The notes: generated by a model not told the origin, from the sequence alone. DNA of 64,000 nt from Thiothrix fructosivorans (GCF_017349355.1 NZ_JAFMPM010000008.1:1116001-1180000), one strand, 5' to 3'; positions 55,629 to 64,000 are shown, counted from the first letter of the stretch. A program made the numbers and translations.

Positions 55629-58088
55629 ATGATAAATGCTTGCCATTCAGGGGGAAGCCGCTGGGCTTTTGCCGTTATGTTGCTATTGGGTTGCGCAGCG
55701 ATGACACCCGCCGAGGCGTTCTACAACAGTCAGTCTGCGCTGGGAACAAATACCAATGAAATCATGGACGATGATTCCAGTGCACCGTTCATTGATCTCA
55801 TGAAAATGTCTGTGCCGTTTCGGGAAGCGCGACAATTAACCAAAGGCAATGTGGAGTACGACGGTTACGGCTGGCCGCGTCTGATCTCTGACGGTGGGCA
55901 AGCAGGCACACGTTTTGTCAGCAAATTGCCCGCTGGTACGATTCCGAGTGGCCCTTACACGGTGTTATACGATGGCGAAGGCAAGCTCGAATACGGTAAT
56001 GATGCGACCTTGCGGGAGCATACACCGGGGCGTGATGTGATCATCCTTGATCCCGGCAAAGACAATGAGTTGAATGCGACGTTGTTTATCAAAGCCACCA
56101 ACCCGTCGAATCATTTGCGTAATATTCGCATTCTGCCGCCAGGTGGGGTGTGTTCCAATAACCCGTTTCAGCGGGTCGCGAATCCGGGGCAGTGTTCCGG
56201 CAATTTTCTGTCGTTTGAACAACATTCCAGCAAGATCATTTTCAACCCGGATTATTTAACGTTTATGCGCGATTACCGCGTGATCCGTTTCATGAACATG
56301 AGCGGGATTACCCGTAACCCCGTTTACGCGTGGGAAGACCGCGCCAGCATCGACCAGCAATCGTGGGGTGGGGCAGAAGGCATCCGTGGCGCACCGATGG
56401 AAGTCATGGTGGAGTTGGCAAATCGTTTGCACGCTGATCCGTGGTTTTCCATGCCACATGCCGCCAGCAATGATTTCATTCGCCGCTTTGCCGAATACGT
56501 GCAAGTGCATCTCGACCCTAGCTTGAAAGTCTACGTGGAATATTCTAACGAAGTCTGGAATGGCGTATTCACCCAACATGCGTATGCCAAACAGCAGGGC
56601 GTACAAATGGGCTTAGACCCCGACCCGAATCAAGCGGCGTATAAGTTTTATTCCAAGCGTTCTGTGGATGTATTCGGGATTTGGGAGCAAGTGTTCCAAG
56701 GCAATAAGCGCGTGGTGCGCGTCATGTCCGGTTTGGTAGGTAGTACCGCGATGACCAAAACGATTTTGTCGTATAACGGCGCGTATCGTTTCACCGATGC
56801 TTACGCGGTTGCGCCGTATGTGTATGGCGATGCTGCTGCCTTACGGCAAGCCCGCAGCGTTAGCGATATTTTCCGTGTGATGACCGACCCAAAATACGCG
56901 CATTCCTTACCGAATGAAATCAAATCCATCGGCAAGCAAGCGGAATTAACTAAAAGTTTCGGGGTTGATTTGGTAGCGTATGAAGGCGGACAACATTTGG
57001 TGGATATGACTACCAAATCCGACAATCAACATCCGAATAATTTGTTTTACGAAGCGAATCGTCACCCGCAAATGGCATCTATTTACCAGCAATTGCTGAC
57101 GGGTTGGAAACAGGCTGGCGGTAAATTGTTTGTGCATTTCAGCTCACCGCGCATTTACCGCAAATACGGCAGCTTTGGCACGAAGGAATACATTACCCAG
57201 CCTGACGCGCAAGCGCCCAAACACCGCGCTCTATTGGCATTCACTCGCAGTAACCAATGCTGGTGGAGCGGCTGTTCGGGCAATACCTTGGTACGTCAGG
57301 CCAAACCGGCGATTACCTTGGAGGCGATGAAAACGCAATCTGAACCGTTGGATGCGACCGCACCGCAATACGAACCCATCAATGGCGATGCACCGCCGTT
57401 CCCGATGGGCAATATCCCGCCGGAAGCTGCTGAGCAACAAGCGGTGACGGAAGGCACATTAGTGACGATGCGTCGCGCTCCTAATGAGCAATACGTAGTC
57501 GGTGGCAATGCGCTGATTCGCCCTGCGCGTAACCGTGCCGATCTTTGGCAGGCAGCGACGGCCTACCAATTGCGCACAGTTGTCAATGGTGACATTGCTG
57601 GTTCGCAAGACTTAGCGGCGCTGTGGCAAGCGAGTTGGGATCAGCAAAATCTGTACCTGCGCATCGGTGTGGAAGACGATCAACCCGACGTGAGTGATTC
57701 GACCGTGCCGTGGGAAGACGATGCGGTGGAGGTGTATCTGGATGCGGATGGCTCAATGGAGGCGCAATACGATCAACGCAATGATTTCCACTTCATTTTT
57801 AACCTAAAAGATGGCAAGGTCGCATTGGGCAAAAACTCTCCGCAAGGCGGACGTTTACCGTTAAGTCAAAAGATCACCCGTTCCGGCGATGGCTATGTGC
57901 TGGAAGTGACCTTGACGTGGGCAGGTTTGGGCATTGCACCGCGTGCAGGGCATCGAATCGGCTTGGATGTTCACGTCGATGACGATGACAATGGCGGCGA
58001 CCGTGACGGTAAATTAACATGGAAAGCTAAACAGGACGATGCTTGGCAGAATCCAGCGTTGTTTGGTGGGGCGATTTTGGGCGAATAA
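55629..58088 (+). CDS. Secreted glycan-active-like protein with C-terminal CBM9-type domain
   Basis: An 819-residue exported protein (signal about residues 10-29, cut after AEA). The middle part (about 150-560) resembles glycosidase-like 'cellulose-binding' proteins: MPHAASNDFIRRFAEYVQ, VYVEYSNEVWNG (a Glu-containing beta-strand motif as in TIM-barrel glycosidases), then VAYEGGQHLVDM. The C-terminal 190 residues match CBM9/DOMON-like sugar-binding domains (DLAALWQASWDQQNLYLRIGVEDD, then DDAVEVYLDADGS). It probably acts on extracellular polysaccharide; enzymatic activity is not proven. A strong possibility is sheath or biofilm glycan turnover. Confidence 0.65.
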   Translation: MINACHSGGSRWAFAVMLLLGCAAMTPAEAFYNSQSALGTNTNEIMDDDSSAPFIDLMKMSVPFREARQLTKGNVEYDGYGWPRLISDGGQAGTRFVSKLPAGTIPSGPYTVLYDGEGKLEYGNDATLREHTPGRDVIILDPGKDNELNATLFIKATNPSNHLRNIRILPPGGVCSNNPFQRVANPGQCSGNFLSFEQHSSKIIFNPDYLTFMRDYRVIRFMNMSGITRNPVYAWEDRASIDQQSWGGAEGIRGAPMEVMVELANRLHADPWFSMPHAASNDFIRRFAEYVQVHLDPSLKVYVEYSNEVWNGVFTQHAYAKQQGVQMGLDPDPNQAAYKFYSKRSVDVFGIWEQVFQGNKRVVRVMSGLVGSTAMTKTILSYNGAYRFTDAYAVAPYVYGDAAALRQARSVSDIFRVMTDPKYAHSLPNEIKSIGKQAELTKSFGVDLVAYEGGQHLVDMTTKSDNQHPNNLFYEANRHPQMASIYQQLLTGWKQAGGKLFVHFSSPRIYRKYGSFGTKEYITQPDAQAPKHRALLAFTRSNQCWWSGCSGNTLVRQAKPAITLEAMKTQSEPLDATAPQYEPINGDAPPFPMGNIPPEAAEQQAVTEGTLVTMRRAPNEQYVVGGNALIRPARNRADLWQAATAYQLRTVVNGDIAGSQDLAALWQASWDQQNLYLRIGVEDDQPDVSDSTVPWEDDAVEVYLDADGSMEAQYDQRNDFHFIFNLKDGKVALGKNSPQGGRLPLSQKITRSGDGYVLEVTLTWAGLGIAPRAGHRIGLDVHVDDDDNGGDRDGKLTWKAKQDDAWQNPALFGGAILGE

Positions 58089-58114
58089 CAGCTTCAATCA
58101 ATGGGGACTTCACA

Positions 58115-58528
58115 ATGACATCAGAACTACTGGCGGCGTATCACGCTGCCCATTACCAAGTGCGCTATCCTCAGGGGGCGTTTACTCTGAAAACCGATAG
58201 CCCCTCGCAAGAGTTGGCGGCATTGTTACGTGAAACGGGGCATAGTTGCGCGGCATTTATTACCGCTTGCAACCCGCACAGTTGGCCGCAGAGTGAGGCT
58301 GAAAATGCACAGGCGCAACGCCAATTAGCTGTTGAATTAGCGGAACACGGTTATCAAGCGATTCCGGCGGTTGGGCTTGACCCGGCGGGTGAATGGCAGG
58401 GTGAAGAGAGCTTTCTTGTGCCGGGGCTGGATTTGGATAACGCGAAATCTCTGGGTGAACAATACGCGCAAAACGCGATTCTGTGGGCAGATGCAGAAAC
58501 CGCTGTGCCGCAATTGGTATTGATTTAA
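58115..58528 (+). CDS. DUF3293 family protein
   Basis: A 137-residue cytoplasmic protein. The DUF3293 pattern is seen: AAFITACNPHSWPQSEAENAQAQRQL and YQAIPAVGLDPAGEWQGEESFLVPGL. Function unknown. The ATG at 58115 follows a 26-base gap after the preceding gene; the longer frame to 58043 would overlap it and has no ribosome-binding site. Confidence 0.82.
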   Translation: MTSELLAAYHAAHYQVRYPQGAFTLKTDSPSQELAALLRETGHSCAAFITACNPHSWPQSEAENAQAQRQLAVELAEHGYQAIPAVGLDPAGEWQGEESFLVPGLDLDNAKSLGEQYAQNAILWADAETAVPQLVLI

Positions 58529-58618
58529 GCGGCGAATACCTCAGTGATTCAGGTTATTTGGCAATACTTGTACTAAAGTAGGACAATACCTGCATAACCT
58601 AATCACAAGGATTCCACT

Positions 58619-59542
58619 ATGAAAGTCAGTATCATCGGCGGCACGGGTTTTGTTGGTACATACCTTATCGACGCGTTGCTGCAAGCCGGACATATGCCAC
58701 GCGTATTAGTGCGGGCGGGGAGTGAGAGCAAACTCGCCGCTGCCAGTCAGTGTGAAACGATTTCTGGCAATATCCGCGAACCTTTTGCATTGGATGCTTG
58801 TTTGCAAGGGACGGATGCGGTGATCTACCTCATTGGTATCCTGCGTGAATTCCCCGCTAAAGGGATTACTTACGAGGAAAGCCAATTTAACGGCGTGGAA
58901 CGCACGGTTGCTGCCGCACAACGCCAAGGTGTAAAACACTTCATCCTGATGAGTGCCAACGGTGTGAAAGCGGGCGGCACGCCCTACCAAGACACCAAGT
59001 TTCGCGCTGAAGAATGCGTGCAAGCCTCCGGTTTGGCGTGGACGATCTTTCGTCCGTCGGTGATTTTCGGCGACCCACGTGGCAAGGCAGAATTCTGTAC
59101 GCAATTGCAACGCGAACTGATCTTGCCCCCTATCCCCGCACCGCTGTTTTTTGGCGGGTTTAATATCCTGCAAGCGGGTGAATTTCAGATGCAGCCCGTG
59201 CATGTCACCGATGTGGCGCAAGCGTTTGTGGGGGCGTTGGAGAATCCGGCGGCGCTTGGCAAAACCTTCACATTGTGTGGCGCAGAAGCGGTGAGCTGGA
59301 AAGCCATTATCCAAACCTTGGCGCAGGCATCGGGGCGTAGCAGCAAACTCGCTGTTCCCGCGCCTGCCGCCATCCTGAAAGTCGTGGCGGGTGTGTTGGA
59401 TAAGCAAGCATGGTTTCCGATTACCCGTGACCAGATCGTGATGTTGCTGGAAGGCAATACGTGTACCGATAGGGCGGCGTGGCAAACGTTTGGGATGATG
59501 CCCAAACGCTTTGCGCTGGAAAATTTGGGGTATTTAGTGTGA
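58619..59542 (+). CDS. Complex I NDUFA9-like NAD(P)-binding protein
   Basis: A 307-residue atypical SDR. The dinucleotide motif is VSIIGGTGFVGTYLIDALLQAGH, followed by DAVIYLIGIL, the segment FILMSANGVKAGGTPYQDTKFRAEE in place of the usual Y-x3-K, and IFRPSVIFG. Members are related to the NDUFA9 subunit of complex I and in bacteria are often stand-alone proteins linked to quinone or respiratory metabolism. GGA precedes the ATG. Confidence 0.85.
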   Translation: MKVSIIGGTGFVGTYLIDALLQAGHMPRVLVRAGSESKLAAASQCETISGNIREPFALDACLQGTDAVIYLIGILREFPAKGITYEESQFNGVERTVAAAQRQGVKHFILMSANGVKAGGTPYQDTKFRAEECVQASGLAWTIFRPSVIFGDPRGKAEFCTQLQRELILPPIPAPLFFGGFNILQAGEFQMQPVHVTDVAQAFVGALENPAALGKTFTLCGAEAVSWKAIIQTLAQASGRSSKLAVPAPAAILKVVAGVLDKQAWFPITRDQIVMLLEGNTCTDRAAWQTFGMMPKRFALENLGYLV

Positions 59543-59547
59543 GGTCA

Positions 59548-59886
59548 TCACACTTTTTTGACGAATTCGGATTTAAGGCTCATTGCGCCAATACCGTCGA
59601 TTTTGCAATCAATGTCGTGGTCGCCATCGACCAAGCGGATATTTTTCACTTTCGTGCCGACTTTGACAACCAGCGATGAGCCTTTCAGTTTCAAATCTTT
59701 GATAACGGTGACGGTATCGCCGTTTTGTAACACCACGCCGTTGGAGTCTTTGATGACGCGTTCGCCTTCACCTTCGGTAGTAGCAGTGACTTGTGACCAT
59801 TCGTGAGCGCACTCTGGGCAGACGAACATTGCACCGTCTTCGTAGGTGTATTCAGAACCACATTGGGGACAGGCAGGTAAGCTCAT
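59548..59886 (-). CDS. yjdM: Zinc-ribbon protein YjdM (PhnA)
   Basis: A 112-residue protein of the PhnA/YjdM family. The N-terminal zinc ribbon is [21 protein letters not shown], followed by the SH3-like C-terminal domain with [21 protein letters not shown]. Function is not established despite the historical 'alkylphosphonate' name. Convergent with the NDUFA9-like gene. Confidence 0.92.
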   Translation of the reverse strand: MSLPACPQCGSEYTYEDGAMFVCPECAHEWSQVTATTEGEGERVIKDSNGVVLQNGDTVTVIKDLKLKGSSLVVKVGTKVKNIRLVDGDHDIDCKIDGIGAMSLKSEFVKKV

Positions 59887-59941
59887 GGGGGATTCCTTGG
59901 CTAAAAAGGCGCGAGTCTACCATAATTTTACGGTAAAAAGG

Positions 59942-61264
59942 TTACGACAAATGCGCTGCAAACAACCCTGCCACATCCACCCGCGCCCGCAATTTCGCCG
60001 CCAGCAAATACAATCCCCCCAATTTACGATGCAAAAACAACGCATCCGCAGGCGGGGTATGCCAATAATCCTGCTCCATGCTCAACGCCATGCCTGCATC
60101 ACGAATCCGGCTTGCCAAACTCGATGTGCCAAAGTCATACACGCCATTCCAACGCAATGGCTCACATGCTTGCTCAAACAAATCCAGCACCGCTGCCCGC
60201 TGTTCCGGCTTGATGAAGGCTTGGAAGAAACCGATTTGTGCCGCGCCCGCATCCATCATGGCGCGATCCCGTTGTACTGCACCTTGCATCACTTGCCGAT
60301 AGCCTTCCGCAATGGATTCGGGGTATGCCCGCGTTGCGCCAAAATCCAGCAAGATCAATTGCTGTGCTGCACGGTCATAGCGGTAATTGGCAAAATTCGG
60401 GTCGGTCTGCACCAGCCGGAAGCTGAAAATTTCTCGGAACAGCAAGCCCAACAGCAAGTGCATTACGTGGTCACGTTCTTCCTGTGGCGCGTGTGCTAGC
60501 GATTCAATCGGCACGCCGCCAATGTGTGTCATCGCCAGAATATTTACCGTAGTGAAATCATCATGCACAGTGGTCAGCGCAAATTCGGGGCTATCCGCCA
60601 ATAGCTCTTGGTAGCGGCGGATGTATGCCGCTTCCTGCAAGTAATCGGCTTCTTGGTGCAATTGTTGCTTGGCTTCTTCGAGCAGTGGTTGATAGTCGAT
60701 GCCTTTGGGGATCAGCCCGGAAATACGCAGCAATGCCGCGACATTATCCACATCACTGCTGATGCTTTCGCGCACGCCGGGGTACTGGATCTTCAGCGCG
60801 AGATGCCGCCCGTCTTTGGTGTGTGCCGAATGCACTTGCCCGATGGATGCCGCAGCTAAGGGTTGGAACGAAAATTGTTGAAAGCGGGTGTTCCAGCCTT
60901 TGCCCCAATTCTCGTCCAGCACTTTTGCCAATTGGCTCAAGGGCATGGGTTTGGCATCGGAGCGCAGCCGCGAAAGAATGTCGGTGAGTTCAGCGGGCAA
61001 CATATCGCCCGCATCCATCGACAGCAATTGCCCAACTTTCATTGCAGCACCGCGTAAACGCGCCAATTCGTCGGCAACGCGCTTGGCGTTGGCGGGAGTC
61101 AGCAGCAAGTCGCTGACTTTGGGGCGATTACCTTGCGCGAGTTGCCGCGCACCTTCGGCGATCATGCCGCCCGCGACACCGGTGGCGAGTGAGCCGAGGC
61201 GTGCCATGCGGGCGAAGCGTCCGGCGGGGATGCTGGCATTGTGTTTTTCGTCGATAGTGCTCAT
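59942..61264 (-). CDS. ABC1/UbiB-family kinase-like protein
   Basis: A 440-residue atypical kinase. The ABC1 nucleotide loop is seen as PLAAASIGQVHSAHTKDGRHLALKIQYPG (A-rich loop in place of the glycine loop), the KxGQ motif as AMKVGQLLSM, and the catalytic block as FRLVQTDPNFANYRYD and ILLDFGATR (DFG). Members support ubiquinone biosynthesis or lipid metabolism; this soluble, shorter form without C-terminal membrane helices is of the AarF/ADCK3 clade. It overlaps the next upstream gene by 4 bases. Confidence 0.88.
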   Translation of the reverse strand: MSTIDEKHNASIPAGRFARMARLGSLATGVAGGMIAEGARQLAQGNRPKVSDLLLTPANAKRVADELARLRGAAMKVGQLLSMDAGDMLPAELTDILSRLRSDAKPMPLSQLAKVLDENWGKGWNTRFQQFSFQPLAAASIGQVHSAHTKDGRHLALKIQYPGVRESISSDVDNVAALLRISGLIPKGIDYQPLLEEAKQQLHQEADYLQEAAYIRRYQELLADSPEFALTTVHDDFTTVNILAMTHIGGVPIESLAHAPQEERDHVMHLLLGLLFREIFSFRLVQTDPNFANYRYDRAAQQLILLDFGATRAYPESIAEGYRQVMQGAVQRDRAMMDAGAAQIGFFQAFIKPEQRAAVLDLFEQACEPLRWNGVYDFGTSSLASRIRDAGMALSMEQDYWHTPPADALFLHRKLGGLYLLAAKLRARVDVAGLFAAHLS

Positions 61265-61530
61265 GGTAATTGCATCAGTTCGAGGTGTTCAGGGTTGATG
61301 CACAGGCGATTACCGCACGTTTGGCGCACCAGCATTTTGAGCGGAATCGCGTCGAAAAAGGCGATGTAACTGGCATCGTCAGCACCCACTGTGCGCGGCA
61401 TTCCGTCGTCCTGAATCATAATACGTCCGCGCCCGCTATTGGAAATTTGCCCCTGCCATTCCCAGCATTGCGTCGTGGGGTTAACGGTGCTGAGGGATTT
61501 GAGTTGGGCTTGCAGTCTGGCTCGGTACAT
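61261..61530 (-). CDS. Small HNH-like zinc protein
   Basis: An 89-residue protein resembling a short HNH_3-type domain: CWEWQGQISNSGRGRIMI, then CGNRLCINPEHLELMQLP with the C-x4-C-x-N-P-x-H-L end. The residue normally His before the first Cys (v-x-H-x-C) is replaced (MLVRQTCGN), so nuclease activity is doubtful. It overlaps the UbiB-like gene by 4 bases and may be cotranscribed with it. Confidence 0.6.
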   Translation of the reverse strand: MYRARLQAQLKSLSTVNPTTQCWEWQGQISNSGRGRIMIQDDGMPRTVGADDASYIAFFDAIPLKMLVRQTCGNRLCINPEHLELMQLP

Positions 61531-61551
61531 GGGGAGTTCCTGTCACAAGGT

Positions 61552-62181
61552 TTAGGGCGCGAACGGCAAACCCATGAAGTCGAAAAGTTGCCCCGAATCG
61601 CTCAATTGGCGGGTTTGCATGACGTTGAGCAAGTGGCTGGCAGTGAATTCGGGCGTTTGCAGATGGTCGGGTGACACGTTGCGCTGGAAGGGGGCGGAAA
61701 GCGCGGTCGCGGTTGTACCGGGTTGCAAGCCCACGATAATGGTGGGGCGTTTGATGTGGTTGAGTTCAATGGAAAAATTTTTGATCAGCATATTCAGCGC
61801 GGCTTTGCTGGCGCGGTAGGAATGCCAGCCGCCTAAACGGTTGTCGCTGATGCTGCCGACCCGTGCGGATAAAATACCAATGGTGGTCGGGTGTTTTTCA
61901 GGCTGGGTATCGTGATCGTGCAACCAGCCGGTAGCGATGAAAACCCAATCAATTTCGGCGTTATCAGGCAAAGCTTGTAGCGCGGTAATCATGCTGGCTT
62001 CGTCGGTCAAATCAAAGCTGATGTCTTGTGTCGCAATGTTCAAGGGTAGCAACGCATCGGTGTGACGTGCCAAGCGAATCAGATGAACGTCAGGGAATTG
62101 CTCCGCTAGTTGCTGGCAAAATGCTTGCCCGATTCCGCCAGATGCGCCTGCTACCAACACCTTGCGCGGTGTGGCTGTCAT
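61552..62181 (-). CDS. Short-chain dehydrogenase/reductase
   Basis: A 209-residue SDR. The cofactor motif is VLVAGASGGIGQAFCQQLA, and the catalytic block is WHSYRASKAALNMLIK (Y-x3-K), preceded by GSISDN, where the Ser lies. The substrate is unknown; such small SDRs resemble CsgA/YciK-like oxidoreductases. The ATG at 62181 is preferred over the in-frame 62211, which would overlap the gene upstream. Confidence 0.85.
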   Translation of the reverse strand: MTATPRKVLVAGASGGIGQAFCQQLAEQFPDVHLIRLARHTDALLPLNIATQDISFDLTDEASMITALQALPDNAEIDWVFIATGWLHDHDTQPEKHPTTIGILSARVGSISDNRLGGWHSYRASKAALNMLIKNFSIELNHIKRPTIIVGLQPGTTATALSAPFQRNVSPDHLQTPEFTASHLLNVMQTRQLSDSGQLFDFMGLPFAP

Positions 62182-62183
62182 GG

Positions 62184-62402
62184 TTAGTTGATGCTGCCAG
62201 TGATGGGGCAATCGGCAATGTCATCAAAAATCTTTTTCAAGCCGGGGCTGTTTTCACCTGTGTGCATGGGGATGTCGAGGTATTCGGCTTTGTTGGCTTC
62301 GGATTGAAAATAGATTTTGAGGTCGCCATCCATGATGAAGGGGGCGTTGGTAACGTCGGTCACGTCTTCGAGAGTAATTGGGTCAAGGGTTGAAATGCGC
62401 AT
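62184..62402 (-). CDS. Small conserved hypothetical protein
   Basis: A 72-residue acidic protein started at 62402, where AGGAGG lies 8 bases ahead; the longer frame to 62504 has no such site. Sequence blocks ITLEDVTDVTNAPFIMDG and DLKIYFQSEANKAEYLDIPMH suggest one small alpha/beta domain. No family recognised. It ends 2 bases before the SDR start and is probably cotranscribed. Confidence 0.65.
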   Translation of the reverse strand: MRISTLDPITLEDVTDVTNAPFIMDGDLKIYFQSEANKAEYLDIPMHTGENSPGLKKIFDDIADCPITGSIN

Positions 62403-62587
62403 GGTCGAGTTCCTCCTAGTGATTGTTAACTGAGTGTGGTGATTATGGACAAGGCTTGCAATTAATCCTGCTTTGTATCCGGTATTTATACAAGAATGTG
62501 ACAACAGTGATTATTGCGGTGATAATCGTACACTTCTAGCGATGCGGCGGCGTTGGATTAGCATAATCTGCACACGTGTTGAGTCAG

Positions 62588-63037
62588 TCAGCCCTGCTCA
62601 AGTTCTTTGATACGTGCTTGTGCGGCAGCGAGTTCTTGCTGGAGATTGACCAACGCGGTCACGTCTTTTTGCACGCCGATGTAGTAGGTAATACCTTCTT
62701 CCTCATCGAAATACGGGGTAATGGTCAGATCATTCCAGAATAAGCTGCCGTCTTTGCGGTAATTGCGTAAGACGACACGTATTGGCTTGTCTGCTTCAAT
62801 AGCACTGCGGATACGGCTGACAACAGCCTGATCACGTTCACCATTTTGCAAAAAGCGGCAATCCTGATACAAACATTCTTCGGATGAATAGCCTGTCAGT
62901 TGTTCAAACGCACGGTTGACGTAGAGCAAAATCGTGTCGTTGCCTTCGCGCTCGGCAATGGTGATGCCGTGTTCGGTATGGTCGATCAGGGCTTGCAATA
63001 AGTCCGGTCGGATGGCGGTGGTTTGTTCGTTACGCAT
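62588..63037 (-). CDS. Short LOV-type blue-light sensor (single PAS domain)
   Basis: A 149-residue protein that is almost only a PAS/LOV domain. LOV marks: YVNRAFEQLTGYSSEE, then YQDCRFLQ (consensus GxNCRFLQ; the flavin-adduct Cys is residue 60, with Asp instead of Asn before it), FWNDLTITPYFDEEEG and YYIGVQKDVT. The last 25 residues form a helix like the J-alpha of short LOV proteins. No output domain, so signalling would be by dimer changes. The start at 63037 has GCAGGA 7 bases ahead; an ATG at 63052 is also in frame. Confidence 0.75.
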   Translation of the reverse strand: MRNEQTTAIRPDLLQALIDHTEHGITIAEREGNDTILLYVNRAFEQLTGYSSEECLYQDCRFLQNGERDQAVVSRIRSAIEADKPIRVVLRNYRKDGSLFWNDLTITPYFDEEEGITYYIGVQKDVTALVNLQQELAAAQARIKELEQG

Positions 63038-63299
63038 GAGAATGTCCTGCATGGTTTGGCGTGATTGGTTAGTTGCGTTAGGCTCTGATGATAGCCGCTT
63101 GTGCCCGAATCGCGCTACGTTCTGCTGCGGGTAGTTTGCGCAAATTACTCAGCATAACCCTATGCGCGGGTGCGTGGCAAAGCGAGCGGGCTTCGTGCCG
63201 ATTCAGAAAATCCCAACTTAAACCGCAGAGTTACTGCTGATTATCAGTAATGTATAACTCTAGTGCTATTATCGACGGGGTTTACACGGTATTTTCCAA

Positions 63300-63419
63300 A
63301 TGAAGTTATACAAAACTGCGATCAATGATGCTGATCTGAGCCGCATCGTGGAAATGGCGTGGGAAGATCGCACCCCGTTTGGGATGTGGCACAAAACAAG
63401 GACAAGGAATTACGCATGA
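63300..63419 (+). pseudogene. DUF2805/TIGR03643-like small protein, internally deleted
   Basis: A 39-codon frame: LSRIVEMAWEDRTPF is the family signature, but the expected continuation (E-A-I ... F-G-L ... V-I-x-L-M-R ... P-S-S-F) is missing and the sequence jumps to GMWHKTRTRNYA, resembling the C-terminal end. Normal members are about 80 residues. The stop overlaps the next gene's ATG (ATGA). Confidence 0.5.
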
Positions 63420-63961
63420 TTACCCCCGATGACATTCTCGACTTTTGGTACAAACCACCGATGTCAGAACATTGGTTCGCATCCACGCCGGTCATTGATG
63501 CCGACATCCGTGAGCGTTTCGGCGCACTATGGGAGCAAGCTGCTGCGGGTGAGTGGGATGCTTGGCAAGCAACGCCGAACGGTTGCCTTGCCTTGTGCAT
63601 CGTGTTGGATCAGTTCCCGCTGAATATGTTTCGGGGGGAAGTCCGCAGTTTTTCTACCGAACAACAAGCGGTTGTCGCCAGCAAGCAGGCGGTGCAACGT
63701 GAGTTTGACACGTTATTGCCACTGGATCGCCGTAGTTTCCTCTACATGCCCTTGATGCACAGCGAACATTTGGCTGATCAGGATGAATCGGTGCGCTTAT
63801 TTGAAGCCGCTGGTTTGGAAGCAAATGCGCGGTTTGCCCGCCATCACCGTGACATTGTGCGGCGTTTTGGGCGTTTTCCACACCGTAATGCCGTGTTAGG
63901 GCGTGAGAGTACGGCGGAAGAATTGGCGTATTTGGCATCTAAAGAGGCGTTTACGGGTTAA
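63416..63961 (+). CDS. DUF924 family protein
   Basis: A 181-residue all-helical protein with the DUF924 blocks DDILDFWYKPPMSEHWF, CLALCIVLDQFPLNMFRG and FLYMPLMHSEHLADQDESV, ending FGRFPHRNAVLGRESTAEELAYL. Function unknown (TPR-like fold). The ATG at 63416 overlaps the stop of the DUF2805-like frame; the in-frame start at 63359 lies inside it. Confidence 0.9.
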   Translation: MITPDDILDFWYKPPMSEHWFASTPVIDADIRERFGALWEQAAAGEWDAWQATPNGCLALCIVLDQFPLNMFRGEVRSFSTEQQAVVASKQAVQREFDTLLPLDRRSFLYMPLMHSEHLADQDESVRLFEAAGLEANARFARHHRDIVRRFGRFPHRNAVLGRESTAEELAYLASKEAFTG

Positions 63962-63995
63962 GAAACGATCGGTGTAATTTAAAAGGAGTTTTGTC

Positions 63996-64000
63996 ATGCG
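63996..64000 (+). CDS. Start of a gene running off the window
   Basis: AAAAGGAG followed 8 bases later by ATGCG at the window edge; only the first codons are visible, so no product can be named. Confidence 0.4.

Noticed and set aside
58706-59485. 259-codon minus-strand frame opposite the NDUFA9-like gene
   Set aside because: Composition typical of antisense translation; the plus-strand frame has clear motifs.

Overview
The window looks like a chromosome segment of a Thiothrix-like gammaproteobacterium (filamentous sulfur oxidiser, order Thiotrichales). Base composition is balanced, the rnfABCDGE-nth block has the gammaproteobacterial order, one secreted Gly/Asn-rich protein resembles sulfur-globule coat proteins, and several families (AAA-like ATPase, kinase-like repeat protein, diheme MauG-type lipoprotein) are frequent in such bacteria. 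The taxonomic call is inferred from gene content only.

Layout. 1-10 kb: recB tail, TauE/SafE exporter, suhB, lipoproteins, then nth and the Rnf complex on the minus strand. 10-17 kb: proA, a ruined toxin-antitoxin cluster (intact DUF1778 antitoxin, truncated GNAT toxin, truncated PIN toxin), a PaiB-like protein and a GST. A nitrate-type ABC transporter follows, preceded by an NtrC-like site, a sigma-54 promoter, an ANTAR-type two-hairpin leader and a terminator. 17-30 kb: the accessory core, described below. 30-43 kb: AEC carrier, rhodanese-like/methyltransferase fusion, pseudokinase, decayed TnpB element, alkyltransferase-like protein, tRNA-Arg(ACG), heme-sensor hybrid histidine kinase, ABC exporter. 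43-55 kb: CPA2 antiporter, frameshifted dsbB, decayed dusB next to intact fis, MauG-like protein, pyrE, psd, sulfur-globule-like protein, and the murA-hisG-DAHP synthase-hisD operon. 55-64 kb: CBM9-like secreted protein, NDUFA9-like protein, YjdM, UbiB-like kinase, SDR, short LOV protein, DUF924.

The most interesting part is 19.0-29.9 kb, an integron with unusual content. A resident integron integrase (28465-29892, plus) faces right, and the presumed attI lies to its left. To the left, in cassette orientation (minus), are an unusually large AT-rich insert of about 6.9 kb (21363-28302), an IS1182-family insertion, and a normal 573-bp GNAT cassette with a Vibrio-VCR-like attC. The large insert ends in a compact attC hairpin. 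Its other end reads G^TTAAAT, exactly the complement of its own R'' box, as expected of a circularised cassette. The same rule holds for the GNAT cassette. Inside the insert are an inovirus/plasmid gene II-like replication protein, several unknown small proteins, an AlbA_2-type protein and a second integron-type integrase. That integrase has the same spacing of catalytic residues as IntI1. I infer a rolling-circle replicon that carries its own attC and IntI and behaves as a self-mobilising giant cassette. Rolling-circle replication makes single-stranded DNA, the form in which attC sites recombine.

Several genes are visibly broken (tacT, vapC, tnpB, dsbB, dusB, a DUF2805 gene). Single-base cases such as dsbB could be sequencing errors.
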